A DNA stretch of 64,000 nt from Ephemerocybe angulata (taxonomy: Eukaryota; Basidiomycota; Agaricomycetes; Agaricales; Psathyrellaceae): assembly GCA_013368325.1 (NCBI GenBank), contig JAACJK010000063.1, positions 1 through 64,000 of the forward strand, read 5' to 3'. How positions within the stretch are numbered: the stretch's first letter is position 1; each line of letters starts with the position of its first letter. Below the pieces are notes generated by a model. The model did not search any database. It worked only from the letters and a program-made list of their open reading frames with translations, and was not told the DNA's origin. A program made the translations under genes and the position numbers. Positions 52,013 through 63,126 of this stretch are shown here, one piece after another.

Positions 52013-53205
52013 ATGCTGCCTCCCGTGAAAGAGACACCAGCCGCCCGCACCAAACCCAACAAGGAAAAGATTCTCCCTAAAGTACCACAGGCTGCGCGAG
52101 AGCGAGTGAAGGCCAAGTCTCCTCAGGGTGACAGATGCATTATAGAGAATGCTCCTTATGAAAGAGCAGTGCAACTCTGTCACGTTGTACCCAGGTGTAC
52201 CACGTTGGATGACACAGTTGTGCGTACCCCACTGGCACTCTAAGTCTTGACCTGGAGGTCATCGTACCGAATTTTGATTGACCGTTTCTATTTCATAGAT
52301 GTCCGCGCTGGAATGGAACTTGGGTATGCAGTTAGGGACATTTAATGTGGACTCCTCGTCGAACCTATTCTACGGTACGCATTGGAGACGATTACGACTT
52401 TCTTTTCTCGCAGTCTAATGAGCGAATGCAGCTGGGTCGGCAGTTCATGGCATGTTTGATGGTGGCCTCTTCGGACTTCTCCCAGTGGAGCAACGGATCA
52501 TTGACCTCTTCCTGAGCGGACCCTACGCTGATGCCGAATTCACGCGCTCCGAATTTATTACTGAGCTGCAACAAGAGATTGTAAGTTTTCTCTGTCATAA
52601 CTGCCAATATGTCTGACATCATTGGGCAGAACCGCCAGGAGAAATTCGAATACATGGTCGTACCCTTAAATCGCCCAAAGATGGAAGGTATTGCCTTCAC
52701 ATTTGCAGATCGCCAAGCTGGGAAGAAGGTTATCTACACGACGTATGAGTACCCATACATTAACCTCCCACGGATCACGTTGCACGTTAAACCCCAGTTT
52801 GTTTTGTGGGAGCTCGGCCATCAGCTCAACCATAGGCTCACCCCCGACGAGGTTCATCAACTGGACGAGAAGCCATTGCATGGAGATGTCAAAGTCACTT
52901 TCTCTCGTATCCTAGAAATGTTTGAGGCGTGGGGTTCTCTCCCAACGGATTGGAAGAGTGATCCCGAATTCAGCAATTTTGGCGAACCATTCAATAATCA
53001 CGAAAGGGAGCAAAGGGAGTCGCGCAGAAGCCTGAAAGTCGATCCGAGCTATAGGCCGTCCGGAAGTATCGCCAGCGGGGCCACCTCAAACAAACGCGTC
53101 CGAGCCTATGAAGAGCCAGAGTTGGAGCAGCCAAGGAAGGTGGAGACACTCCCCAATCATGGCGCAAGATCTCCTTCTCGCCGGAGCAAGAAGTCTCGGA
53201 CCTAG
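52013..53205 (+). CDS. HNH-domain protein B
   Basis: Four exons, 52013-52219, 52299-52374, 52432-52580 and 52630-53205; 1008 nt, 335 aa. Domain residues are RCIIENAP, LCHVVPR (first His), SSSNLFYAGSAVHGMFD (Asn, then His in the canonical HxxFD form) and LFGLLPVEQ. It is the copy closest to a textbook HNH_2 domain. The C-terminal region (YMVVPLNRPKMEGIAF, YPYINLPRITLHVKPQFV, LWELGHQL) matches the layout of genes A, C and D but is diverged, so B is an older paralogue. It sits only in arm 1 of the inverted duplication. The tail is basic (SPSRRSKKSRT), a possible nuclear localisation signal. Confidence 0.83.
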
Positions 53206-53732
53206 AGGTACGAAAGTGGAGCGAAGTTCTTGGAAAAATATAAAAACATCACTTTCTTGCGTTATTCCTGATATGTGCATGCAAATATTTATAAGGCGCG
53301 GTTGTACGTACACAGTACGATAAACTACAAGTAGCCATTTGAATTTGAGGCCGAGGCCTGAGGTTCCGAAGTTGAATATACTATTTTCAAGAAACTTCGG
53401 AGGGGGAGAGTATGAGCACTCGTGCGCCCAGTCCGACTTGGCGCCGCCTACTAAGCGCCCATCAGCCCCGCCTCACACACTCAGTACGATTGAGCATCCT
53501 CTAATCGGGGGCGATGGTGGTGGTAATAAAGGTTAAAAGTTGAACAATGAAATCGAGGCAGCATGAGAAAAACAGGCTACTGAGCCGCTGATCATGCATG
53601 GAGGCCAGCATGCCAGACCCCACTAACTTGAATAATCCCCACGCATGACCCGCCTCCAACCTGAGATAGTTGCGGTATGAGCGAGTGGCGAAGCCATGGT
53701 AAGGGGCTGGACACGATCACCCGCCGAGCCGC
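53206..53732. other. Intergenic between convergent genes
   Basis: No gene. From about 53498 leftwards of the NACHT gene the sequence is matched in reverse complement at 59325-59522, including gggtctggcatgctggcc. Confidence 0.6.
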
Positions 53733-54400
53733 CTACGTACTCCCGCCCCTTCGAGAGGACGGTGCTTTCATGAATTCTTTGAAATGCTTACAAGAAGCGC
53801 GGCAAGTATACCGAGAGCACTAGTAGAGGATAGTTAGGTCCACATCGTTTGTCAGGAATGCTGTGGCTCGACTCACCCGTTCATGAACCGCACAAAGCAT
53901 TCTTTCACAAATGGGCGTCACCCTCGTCAACTTTTGGCCGATGCGAGTGGTGGTAAACGAAGCCCACTTCTGCACATCACAAGACAGCATGTCGGGCTCT
54001 GCAATTTTGAATGCCTCCTTCGATGAGAACGACAGCAAGGTGCCTTGACTCATGGCTAAGGAGTGATACAAGATAGGCTCCTCTACCTTCCCCTTTTCTG
54101 TGTCTAGAGGGGTGTCGGTTAGTATCCGCCTTGAGTGCAGATTGGCCGGGGTGGAACGTACGGTTAGCCATGGTCTGGAAGAACCGACGACTGATGAAAT
54201 CGTTCACCTCTTCTTCGCTGATGTATAAGGTTCCACAGCGGTCGGAGTCCTCGATGAAGTCGAGGAATGACTTGTGATAGAAGGAATATGTGTAATATGG
54301 GACGGATGCCGGTTTGCATGGATGCTTCAAGCCAGATTTGACAGTAAGAAGGGATGCCAAAGTCCCCAATGCGTGATGTTCTTCACCGGGGGATAGCTCC
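53498..54400. repeat. Inverted segmental duplication, arm 1 outer part
   Basis: This is the reverse-complement match of 58654-59522, covering the 3' end of the NACHT 2 gene and its downstream flank. The match is clearly diverged, with substitutions, small indels and lost frames, more so than the inner HNH part. Confidence 0.8.
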
Positions 54401-55515
54401 AGCACTAGTCTAATAAGCCAATGAGGCGCGACTTGGGTTCCCTTCCGTTCCGGGGAAACGATAAGTACGTTGATAGCTCTGATCCACCTCACCGAAAGCA
54501 TGCGATTCGGACATGTCTCGATTATTGCCGTATAAAGTGCGTCGAGGGCACCGAATGGATTCAGAGATGGACCATTGGAGCGAGTTACGTTGCTCCACTG
54601 CAAAATGCGTTTGAGACGCTGATCTGGGGTGTCGAGCCCTTGCCAACTTTGAGGTTCGGCTGCGGCAAACGTCGTGCCTTCGACAAACCGCATGGTCGTG
54701 GCAGCGTATACGAACTGACCCGACGCGTTCTCGACCAGGACATCGATCGCCGCTTTCCCAGGCCAGCTTGCAGGAAGGTTGAATCGACGACAGATATCCA
54801 AGAATCTCGACTCGTAGAAGAGGCGGATGTCAGCGTCGGGATTATAGTTGTCGTCCAAGAACAGTACCCGTGTCTGGGCCTTCGCCGTTGTGTCGAAGAA
54901 TTCTCGAATTGCCCGTTCAGGTCGACTGGCGACGATGATCTTGAATGGAAAAACGGGGTCGTTGGCTGCATGGAGGAGGATAGAAAGAATCTCCCGGTGA
55001 TCGTCTTCCTTTGAGCGGGAAGTGCGTTTATATTCCGTGTCATCGACAAGATCACATTCGTCCAAACCGTCGATAATGATGGCCATGGGATACGGTGGAG
55101 ATACGTCGTCCTTCCGCGCGTGCTCCGTGCTGCGGAGACCGTCGAGAATCAGGCCATCCAGCTGTGTCTGTAAACGCTTCTGAAAGATGGCAGGGTCGCG
55201 CTCGATGGACTGCAGGGTCACGGCATGCACCCCAGCCGCCTGCATGCTGGAATGTTGTAGCAGCTGATACGCCAAGGTCGATATCAAGCACTTCTTGGAC
55301 CTCCTATCTCTTGACCCGAAGAATGAGGAAAAGAAAAAGCTGGCGGCTAGCAGTCCCTTCTCCTTGTACCTGTCTGCGATTGTGCCCAGAATAGCGGTCT
55401 TCCCGGTTCCTGCTGGTCCGGTTACCCACAGAATCTTTTTGGGAGATGCATCTCTGTGCCCATCTGTGATCCAGCTCAAGATCTCGTCCTGCACTGCAAC
55501 GCGGGTCTCGGGCAT
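53733..55515 (-). CDS. NACHT P-loop NTPase (STAND/NLR-like) 2
   Basis: Exons 54162-55515, 53877-54103 and 53733-53819 give 555 aa from the MPETRV start. Walker A is GPAGTGKT at residues 33-40, Walker B IIIDGLDEC at 146-154, then IIVASRPERAIREFF, GQFVYAATTMRFVEG and YHKSFLDFIED. The last exon encodes CSRYTCRASCKHF, matching CSPYKCRDACKHW of NACHT 1, which supports the splice model. Skipping the 58-bp intron at 54104-54161 is essential: the frame runs open through it but yields a nonsense tail. The frame is open upstream to about 55610 through ERCDAPKC, shared with NACHT 1, but no equivalent of NACHT 1's N-terminus is found, so the 5' end is missing or truncated. Confidence 0.83.
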
Positions 55516-56239
55516 GCACTTGGGTGCGTCGCATCGCTCTTCCGAGTCGTTTATTGCGCCAGGGGAGATGTGATTGGCTAGGTCTAAACAGATATCAGGT
55601 AAGCTAGAAGCGATGGACGGCTGTTATAACTGCACGACGTACGGTTCAAAACCCGTGAAGCAGAGTGCTCAAGTCCGTTACTGTGGTCGCTCTGCTGAGA
55701 GAGGGTACCTGTATACGACAGGTAAACCTACGAGTTATTTAACCCTGTACTTGCTGCGGTTTATTCACCGTAGATAGCTCCAAAATTGACGTTCTCGGCT
55801 TGGTTCACGACAGGTCCATAGTCTAAAACAGGTTTGCTCAGCACCAAGTTTCAAAGATTCCAGTCTTTCATCGTGATGAGCTGCTCACAGGAGTTGTGGC
55901 TATTCACAGAATAGGTGCGATGGGAGGATCTGTCCGTGCTTTCGCTTCTCCCGACTAGAGTTTCTTCAGGGTTCCCATAGTTTCTCCCCTGCGAGATAGA
56001 GGGATAGAAGGTTCTGTTGAATTCCATGCTGAACGAGATGGATGAAAGAGTTCAGGTTCAAGCCTGCAAGGTTGTCGACGCGATTCCCAAGGATTCCCAT
56101 CATGGCCCCTATTGGCATGGTGTGGGAGGGACCTTCCCGATTCGAAAAACGTCAGGTCTGCGCCAACTTCGAGCCCTCCAGGACCTTCTTGAGATTTACA
56201 TTCAACTTTCCTCAACTTCAGCCTATCCAGGCCCTCAGA
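55516..56239. other. Upstream regions of NACHT 2 and the RRM gene
   Basis: The left 95 bp continue the NACHT 2 frame. An AG acceptor-like taacag near 55620 may start its exon. The remainder shows no gene; an open frame upstream of the RRM gene (from 56042) is treated as 5' UTR because the conserved N-terminus begins at 56240. Confidence 0.55.
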
Positions 56240-58415
56240 ATGAGCTTATCGTCATTACTACTAGCCAAGGCGGGCGGCGTCGATAATGAACTCGATGCTC
56301 TCTTCAAAAGTACAGTGAGTCGGCTAAAATTTCCGGAATTCAAGCCTGTACTGACTCTTCTGGACGATATCCAGCCCAAGCCCCTAGATGCATCTACCTC
56401 AAAGCCCAAATCCACCGACACGAGCGACAAGAAGCAAAAGAAGAAGAGGAAGGCTGACGAGTCGGCGTCGGTGTCTGCAGGGCCCTCGACGGCGAAGAAG
56501 CTGAAGACTCGGACGACAGAGGACGCGCCTGAGAGTTCGACCTCCAAGTCGAAGTCTAAAACGAACAAATCCAAGGAGCCGAAGGATAAGAAAGAGTCGA
56601 AAGAGAAGAAGGAATTGAAGGAGAAGAAGGAGTCCAAGGCGTCGTCAAAGCAAGAGCCGAAGGCGGTTGTACCTCCCTCACCCCTCGCAAAGTCGAAATC
56701 GAAGCCCTCGCCCAAAAAGTCCAAGTCCAAGAAAGCCGATACCGCTGACGAGGAAAGTGAAGATGAAGACGACAACTCCGACATCGAGAACCGGTATCTC
56801 GCACGGACAACCAAGGCTGGGACGTCGAAGGAGGATGAAGCTCCCCAGGAGGACGAGGACATGAACGTCGACGGGGACGACGAGTCGGAGGATGAGGCCG
56901 TAGACCCTTCTACCCTTGTCCACGAGAGCCTGCAACCTTCAAAATCCAAGTCGCGAGCAGCGAAGCAAAAGTTCGTTCCCTCTGAGGAGACGGCGGAACG
57001 AAGGGATCAGCGAACGGTGTTTGTGGGCAATATTCCAATCGCCGTCGCTTCAAAACGCGTACGTTTCTCATCCTATGCCTAGATACGAGACCTAACCTCT
57101 CCAACAGCCTCTCCAAAAGCAGCTCCAAAAGCACATGATCTCCCTCGTCCCAGGCGCCAAAATCGAATCTGTCCGATTCCGCTCAGTGCCCTTCCAAAAC
57201 CCCACGTCTAAGCTCCCCACCTCCGACGACGAAGGCGACGCGCCCGCGAAGCCGAAGTCCGTACCCCCGCACCTCGCATCCAACCACGCCTCTGTTCGCT
57301 CCTTGACTTGGCGAACGAAGCTTGACGAAAAGGACGAATCTGTCGTCAAGCAGGACGAGAAGAAATACCTCACCCCTGGGCAGAAGAAGAAGATCGCCTT
57401 CATCCACGGCGAGTTCCACGGAGAGGCGGATAGTGTGAACGCCTACGTTGTCTTTGCCCATCCCCTACCGGAGGGAACGAGACCCGCAAACCTACCACCT
57501 CTACCTATGACGATCGACCCGTACGATGCGGCGAAGCTCGCTGTGGAGAAGTGCAACAATACGATTTTCATGGAGAGGGTCATCAGGGTGGATCGTGTTG
57601 GCGTGAAGGGGAAGGCTGCTGTCCCCGCCAGCGATGACAAGGAGGCCGAGGGAGCTGGGTCGCTGTTGGACGCAGACCCCAAGTTTACGATCTTCGTAGG
57701 CAACTTGGACTTTGCGAGTAAGGAGGAGGACTTGCGGGTATTCTTCGAGAACCTGGTGGTGTCGGAGAAGGGACCTGCGCCGACGACTGGGGATGAGGAA
57801 GAGGAGGATGGTGTAAAGAAGCCTGCATCTTGGGTGGTCAGAGTTCGGATCATTCGAGATAAGGAAACGCAGCTCGGGAAAGGTTTCGCATACGTGCAGT
57901 TCTCTGTAAGTGCCTTCATCTATACTGAGTTCGGTTTACTGATAAGATGACAGGACAAGGAATGCGTAGACGAGATCTTGGCTCTCGAGGAGCTCAAGCT
58001 CAAGTTCGCAAAGCGCAAGCTGCGAGTGCAGAGGTGTAAGACGCTGCCCGGCTCGTCCGTCAAAGTCAAGCCTACGCCTAAAGGGAAGGTCGGCAAAGAC
58101 GGCAAGCCCGTCAAGCCTCGCTCTGCCCCTGTTGTCGTACCCAAGGGTGATCCAACGCTCGGCGAGCGACTTGCGCACCTGCCCAAAGTCGTCAGGAAGC
58201 AGGCCAAGGCGGCAGACGGTGACCGTATTGCGAGGCGTTTGGCGAAGAAGAAGGCGAGGATGGCGATGGGCCCACCGAAGGGGGATGTGGATTCGAGGGA
58301 CCGGTCGAGGAAGAGTGGGGCGGCGAAGAAGGATGGCGTGAACACCGGCAAGAAAACAGCCAAACCGAGAGTGAGGAACGCAAAGAATGCCGCGGCTAGG
58401 AACGCAAAGAAGTAG
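56240..58415 (+). CDS. NOP12: Nucleolar RNA-binding protein, Nop12/RBM34 family
   Basis: Three exons, 56240-57058, 57108-57905 and 57954-58415; 2079 nt, 692 aa. A conserved start (MSLSSLLLAKAGGVDNELD) is followed by a long Lys/Ser/Glu-rich low-complexity region with basic nuclear/nucleolar signals. RRM1 starts with TVFVGNIPIA at about residue 262 and is split by a long insert, ending TIFMERVIRVDR, a layout typical of Nop12/RBM34. RRM2 has FTIFVGNLDFASKEEDLRVF and LGKGFAYVQF. The C-terminus is strongly basic (RRLAKKKARMAM). In yeast the family acts in 60S ribosome and 5.8S rRNA maturation. It lies between the arms of the inverted duplication but is itself single copy and intact. Confidence 0.9.
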
Positions 58416-58653
58416 TCGATCTTCGTTGGGCAGCTTCAGGTTGGATGTCCTCAATACTATGTCTTATCCATGAAGTGAATTCGTGACGCTGAACGGACCA
58501 GACGACAGATTCGACGAAAACTGTCGTAATGACTCGTAATGAACGCCTCTGGCTTCGTCGTACTTTTCGCACCGATTCTTTTTACGCTGCTTAGTTTCAT
58601 GGCTGAGAGACGAAGACTTGAATCTACCCACGTTCATTGAAATCCCTTGCAGG

Positions 58654-59262
58654 TAATGCTGGAGCTATCCCCTGGTGAAGACCATCACCCATTGGGGACT
58701 TTGGCCTACTTTGGCCTCCCTTCTCACCGTCAAATCCGGCCGGACGCATCCATGCAAACCGGCCCCCGTCATTCCTCGACTTCATCGCCGACTCAAATTG
58801 CTGTGGAACCTTGAACATCAGCGCTAGCTAAGAGGAGGTGAACGATTCGTCAACCGTCGGTTCTTCCAGACCATGGATATAATCGTACGTGCCACCCCGG
58901 CCAATATGTATTCAGGGTGAATACTAACCGAGACTCCTCTAGAAACAGAAGAAGGGAAGGTAGAGGAGCCTATCTTGTGCTACTCCCCCGCCATGAGTCA
59001 GGGTACCTTGCTGTTCTTCTCAACGAAGGAGGCATCAAACCCCCGGAGCTAGATACGGCCCCTTGTAATCTGCTGAAAGAGTGCTTTGTGCGGTTCATGA
59101 ACGGGTAAGTAGAGTCACAGCATTCCTGACACATGAAGTGGGCCTAAGTATCCTCCATCAGTGCTCTCGGTACACTTACCGCACTTCGTGTAAGTATTTC
59201 AAAAATCCATGAAAACACCGTCCTCCCGAAGAGTTGGGAGCACATAGGCGGCTCGGCGGGTG
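58654..59262 (+). pseudogene. NACHT 3' relic
   Basis: Only the last third of a NACHT gene remains, homologous to the end of NACHT 2: LELSPGEDHHPLGTLAYFG-like start, SFLDFI-type region, GKVEEPILCYSPAMSQGT and a last exon CSRYTYRTSCKYF. Deletions remove the YHKS portion, and several frames are lost; the Walker motifs are absent. It is not expected to make a working NTPase. Confidence 0.75.
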
Positions 59263-59522
59263 ATCGCGACGTAGCCCCTAACCATGCCGTGCCACTTGTT
59301 CATACCTCAACTATCTCAAGTTGGCAACGTAGAGCTGTATCAGTCCAGTTGCGTCGTGCGCTGGCACTAATGGTAGGGCCGTAGGGTCTGGCATGCTGGC
59401 CGCGGCCCGCCGTGTACGATCAGTGGCTAAGTGGCCTGCCTTTCTCACGCTGCGTACAACTTCATTGTTCAGCTTTTGCCACTTCCAATCTACCTTCATT
59501 ACCACCACCACCTCTTAGACGT
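58654..59522. repeat. Inverted segmental duplication, arm 2 outer part
   Basis: This is the reverse-complement partner of 53498-54400. At its right end the match jumps directly to the start of HNH gene C, whereas in arm 1 about 2.25 kb with HNH gene B lies between the two matching blocks. Confidence 0.8.
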
Positions 59523-60750
59523 ATGCGTAGCACCAAACCCATATCTCCCGGAGTGCAAAAGAGGGCTCAGGAAGCAGACCCGAATCATATGAGGTGTCTG
59601 GTTGAAAACTGTCCGAACGAGCGCCGCGTCGAAGCGGTGCATGTCGTTCCTCGCGAACTGTCCGCAGATAGAAAATTTGTACGTGCCGTTTCTGTCATGC
59701 ATCCTAAATAACTCTGACAATGAGCAGATGAAATCTATAGAATATTCATGGAAGATGCGAAAGGGGACTTTAAACCTCGACACTCGCCGCAATGTTTTCT
59801 TTTGTACGTCATCAGGGACCTTTGGGAGTCACAAACGAGGCTGACTATCTACTCAGTAGGAGCATCTTTACACTCACTATACAAGAGTGGCCTTTGGGCT
59901 CTCATCCCAGAGGAGCATGTAGTCGACCGCTTTTTGTCAAAGCCCATTGGCAAATTCCCTGGAACACCCCTTTGGCGTGAACGGTTCCCAGATTTAGAGG
60001 TATGTCACGACTAGGCCTGATCCATGTGACTCGCTCACTTATTATTACTAGGATGAAAACTTCCGGTACACATTCATCCCTCTCGCCGACCTGTCCTCCT
60101 TCAAAATTACACGCCAAAATCAAGACACCAATCTGGCCGACCCAGGCGCTTTTACGACTCACTTGCATCCATTCACTACCCTCCCTTTATTCACCTCACA
60201 TGTCCACCCAAAATACGTGATTCTGCGTATGGCGTGTCTGCTTTCAAGTTACACGGCGCAGATTGACCCCTTCATCATCAACCTAAGGAAGACCAACTCT
60301 GTCGTTCGCAAGCTCCTCCAGTTCAACACAGCTTGGGCATGCGCCTCGTTGCCCTTTAGAGCGAATGCTGACCCTTCCTTCGTTAACGTGATTCCCCAGG
60401 CGGTGGAGGATAGAGAGGAAGAGGAAAACGCTCACATTTTCATGGAATCCCAGAGCGACTCCGAGGACTCGGAGCCCGACACTGAATCCTCCGACGGAAA
60501 CAGCGTTTGCACCCCTCCCCGCCGGATATGGTATCCACCTTCAAGCCGGATAAAAGTTCCTCGGGGGGCGAAGCGTCACTCCGGCGAACTCGAACACAGC
60601 TGCTCTTCAAGCGAGCACAAAGGAAAACATAGGAAGCTTCTCGAAGATGGAAACAATGCTAGAAGCGTTCCAGGAAGCAGCTGGACGAAAGAGTCGATAT
60701 CCAACTGGGCGCATGAAATGCTCAACTTGAAGCTCTCCACCGCTGGTTAA
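59523..60750 (+). CDS. HNH-domain protein C
   Basis: Four exons, 59523-59678, 59728-59803, 59857-59999 and 60052-60750; 1074 nt, 357 aa. It is the inverted duplicate of gene A, with the same exon lengths and key residues: RCLVENCP, EAVHVVPREL, RRNVFFLGASLHSLYKSG and LWALIPEEH. The N-terminal exon has diverged more than the last exon. A single extra A near the 3' end changes the final residues from HECST to HEMLNLKLSTAG. All introns are GT..AG. Confidence 0.8.
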
Positions 60751-61021
60751 GCTTCGATTAATCAGGCTCCTGATGGCGAATGCAAAGCCCCTATGCTTTA
60801 TTCTGCCCGTGGCTTCAAGTTCTCCTATTTTATGAGGTTCCGACGATGTGTATTATAATTTTACTACGAATTTCCAGAGGTTGGCGAGTCCGATCAAATA
60901 TTCATAGTGCGAGTTTCTCACGAAGCCACCGGCGTACCTTGGTTTCCCGTCCTTTGTCGCTCCTTTCTTCAGGACCCTCACCACCATCTTTACTCTCAAA
61001 TATGCATAACGCTGAACAAAC
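59523..61021. repeat. Inverted segmental duplication, arm 2 inner part
   Basis: This is the partner of 49749-51241. The match ends inside the first 20 bases of HNH gene D, so arm 1 retains a stub of a second gene D that has otherwise been lost. Confidence 0.88.
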
Positions 61022-62384
61022 TTCTAATGGGTGTATCATTCGAGCTCAGGAGCGTGACCCCAATGGGATGAGATGCCTTGTTGAGAATTGTCCGAGGGAC
61101 CGCGCTGTAGAAGTGGCAGACGTCGTTCCTCGCGAACGCTCTGCGGACCATAAATTTGTGCGTGCTCCTACTGGACTATTATCTCGAGAGCTTTATCTGA
61201 CAATAATTAGATGACATCCATAGAGTGGTCTTGGAATATGCGTAAAGGGACTTTGAACTTGGACTGTCACCGCAACATCTTCTTCCGTGAGTGGTAAAAG
61301 TTTACGGTATTCAAGACTGCAAGGCTAATCATAGGCAGTCGGGGCATCATTGCACTCCCTATACAAGAGCGGACTCTGGGCCCTTCTCCCAGAGGAGCAC
61401 ATAGTAGACCGTTACATGGACGAGCCTCCAGGTCGGTTTGCTAAAACGGCTCTCGAGCGTGAAGAGTTCCCAGTTGTAGAGGTATGTCTCTGCTGCGTCT
61501 AGTGACATACGTAGCTAATGATCAGCGCCAATTAAATTCCGCTCTTGATTTAGGGAGAGACGTTTCAGTACACATTCCTCCCTCTGTCAGACATGTCTTC
61601 CTTCGGAATTACGCGCCAGAATCAAGAAACCAACCTGGCCGATCCGACTGCCTTCACTACGCACCTACATCCATTCAGCACACTGCCCTCTTTCACTTCT
61701 CATGTCCACCCAAATTTCGTGATCTTGCGCATAGCGTGCTTGCTTCATCACAAGTCAAGGGACCCCTATGTGACCAAGCTTAGGAATACCAACCCAGTGG
61801 TCCGTAAACTTCACGACTTTTTCCCGGCATGGGTCCTAGGTGAATTGCCACCCTGGGCCCTTACCGATCCGACCTTCACCACCGTAATTGCCCGCGAAGA
61901 AAGAAAGGGGGAAAAGGAGGAAGACGAGGAGGGGGAGGACTCGCAAATCTCATCCGAAACACAGAGCGACTACCATTATGAAGAGCCCGAGTACGACTCC
62001 TGTGGTACTTGTACACCTCCGCGCCGGATCTGGTTCCCTCCTCCGAAGTCGAAGGGTGTCTCGGATAAAGGGTTGGGAGCAAAACGCAGCTCAAGCGAAG
62101 TCGAAGACCTTCGCTTCGAGCACAGGGGGAAGTACAGGAAGCTTTCTGCACATTTTCCACATGAACACAGTCATGGTGATGATCCACAAAGCAACTGGAC
62201 GAAGGAATCGACCTCGGACTGGGCCCGCCACTGCTCAAATTCTCCCCCTCCGACTGGCCCCTGCTCAGGGTCGCGGTTTGGCGTTGGTGAAACGGGGGAA
62301 GGCGGAGGACCGGCTGCTCCGATGATCAAGCTCGTGCATCCGCATATAAGGGTCGAAATCGACGCGGACGAGGTCGTTCTCTGA
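61002..62384 (+). CDS. HNH-domain protein D, His lost, RidA-derived C-terminus
   Basis: Four exons, 61002-61157, 61211-61286, 61339-61481 and 61554-62384; 1206 nt, 401 aa. Exon sizes 156, 76 and 143 match genes A and C. The first catalytic His is replaced: VADVVPRERS instead of AAHVVPREL, while RNIFFLGASLHSLYKSG keeps Asn and the second His. It is therefore probably inactive as a nuclease. After the usual Ser/Glu-rich tail (NSPPPTGPCSGSR) the frame runs into FGVGETGEGGGPAA and VRVEIDADEVVL-like sequence that is the C-terminus of the RidA-family protein encoded at 63127. The fusion arises from a local copy of that gene's 3' end. Confidence 0.8.
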
Positions 62385-62480
62385 AGGCATTGCGGAGGAT
62401 TAGTTCATAGGTGCAGCGAGCCGGCCAGTCAGGAGACGGCTCGTGAGGGAGAAATCGGTACAGATCAAAAGGTCGGTCCG
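62276..62480 (+). repeat. Captured copy of the RidA gene 3' end
   Basis: This copy matches about 63480-63690, including the last about 40 codons, the stop and about 90 bp downstream (gcggaggattagttcataggtgcag). It shows several substitutions and a short deletion relative to the source. It supplies the end of HNH gene D. Confidence 0.88.
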
Positions 62481-62504
62481 GTCGAAAGTCGCGCTTCAAG
62501 CGGG

Positions 62505-62650
62505 AAGCATAAAAAGCTTTTCGAACGTAAAAACAGTCGTGGTGATGGTCCACAAAGCAACGGGACGAAGGAATCGATCTCGGACTGGGCGCGCTACTGC
62601 TCAAACTCTCCCCCACCCACTGGCCCCGGCTCCGGGTCGCAAGCTACTTG
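62505..62650 (+). pseudogene. Detached HNH C-terminal fragment
   Basis: A fragment similar to 62120-62280 of gene D (kaagcttttcg..., then gatccacaaagcaac-like, ctggcccc). In frame it reads SISDWARYCSNSPPPTGPGS and stops soon after. It looks like the original 3' end of a D-type gene, now separated from its body by the RidA-derived piece. Confidence 0.7.
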
Positions 62651-63126
62651 AGTTACTGTTCTATCATTCAATTAATATTCACCATGTATTTGTTTCGTAA
62701 CTGTCCTATCTCTATTACACCAAGCCCGTCTTGACTTTGCTGCCTGCTTTTGATCCACTGCGAGGGGAATGCTCGCCGAAGGGAAGTGTGTGAATGCTGC
62801 GAACCTCTGCTGCGGGCTTGACTGTTTTACCGTTGCACGTCACCCTTCCTATAAGCGCCTGATGGGCGCTTCCTGTGATGGCCTCAACTCACCACCTCGT
62901 AACGGAGTTCGACCAAGAAAGAAAAGTGTAAACGCTCTCATAAGTAAGTATTGTCGGGCCCGTAAGGTTGAGATGATCATCGATAGCCTATGCGCCAATC
63001 TTAAACATGACTCGACTTACCTGCATGACTCGGAACTCGACGTTGACTCGGCGTCAAAGATGCCGCGCGAGTTGATCTTATAAACCAGCTTAGTGCCTAT
63101 CGCTCCCCAAGGACAACGCCATACAG
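62651..63126. other. Intergenic, RidA promoter
   Basis: No gene is supported. A TATA-like cttataaacc at about 63077 lies 50 bp before the RidA start. Confidence 0.55.

Noticed and set aside
53977..54161. Extended C-terminus of NACHT 2 through the frame open across 54104-54161
   Set aside because: This segment has GTACGT and CTCTAG borders; splicing it gives a tail that matches NACHT 1, whereas read-through gives a tail without homology.
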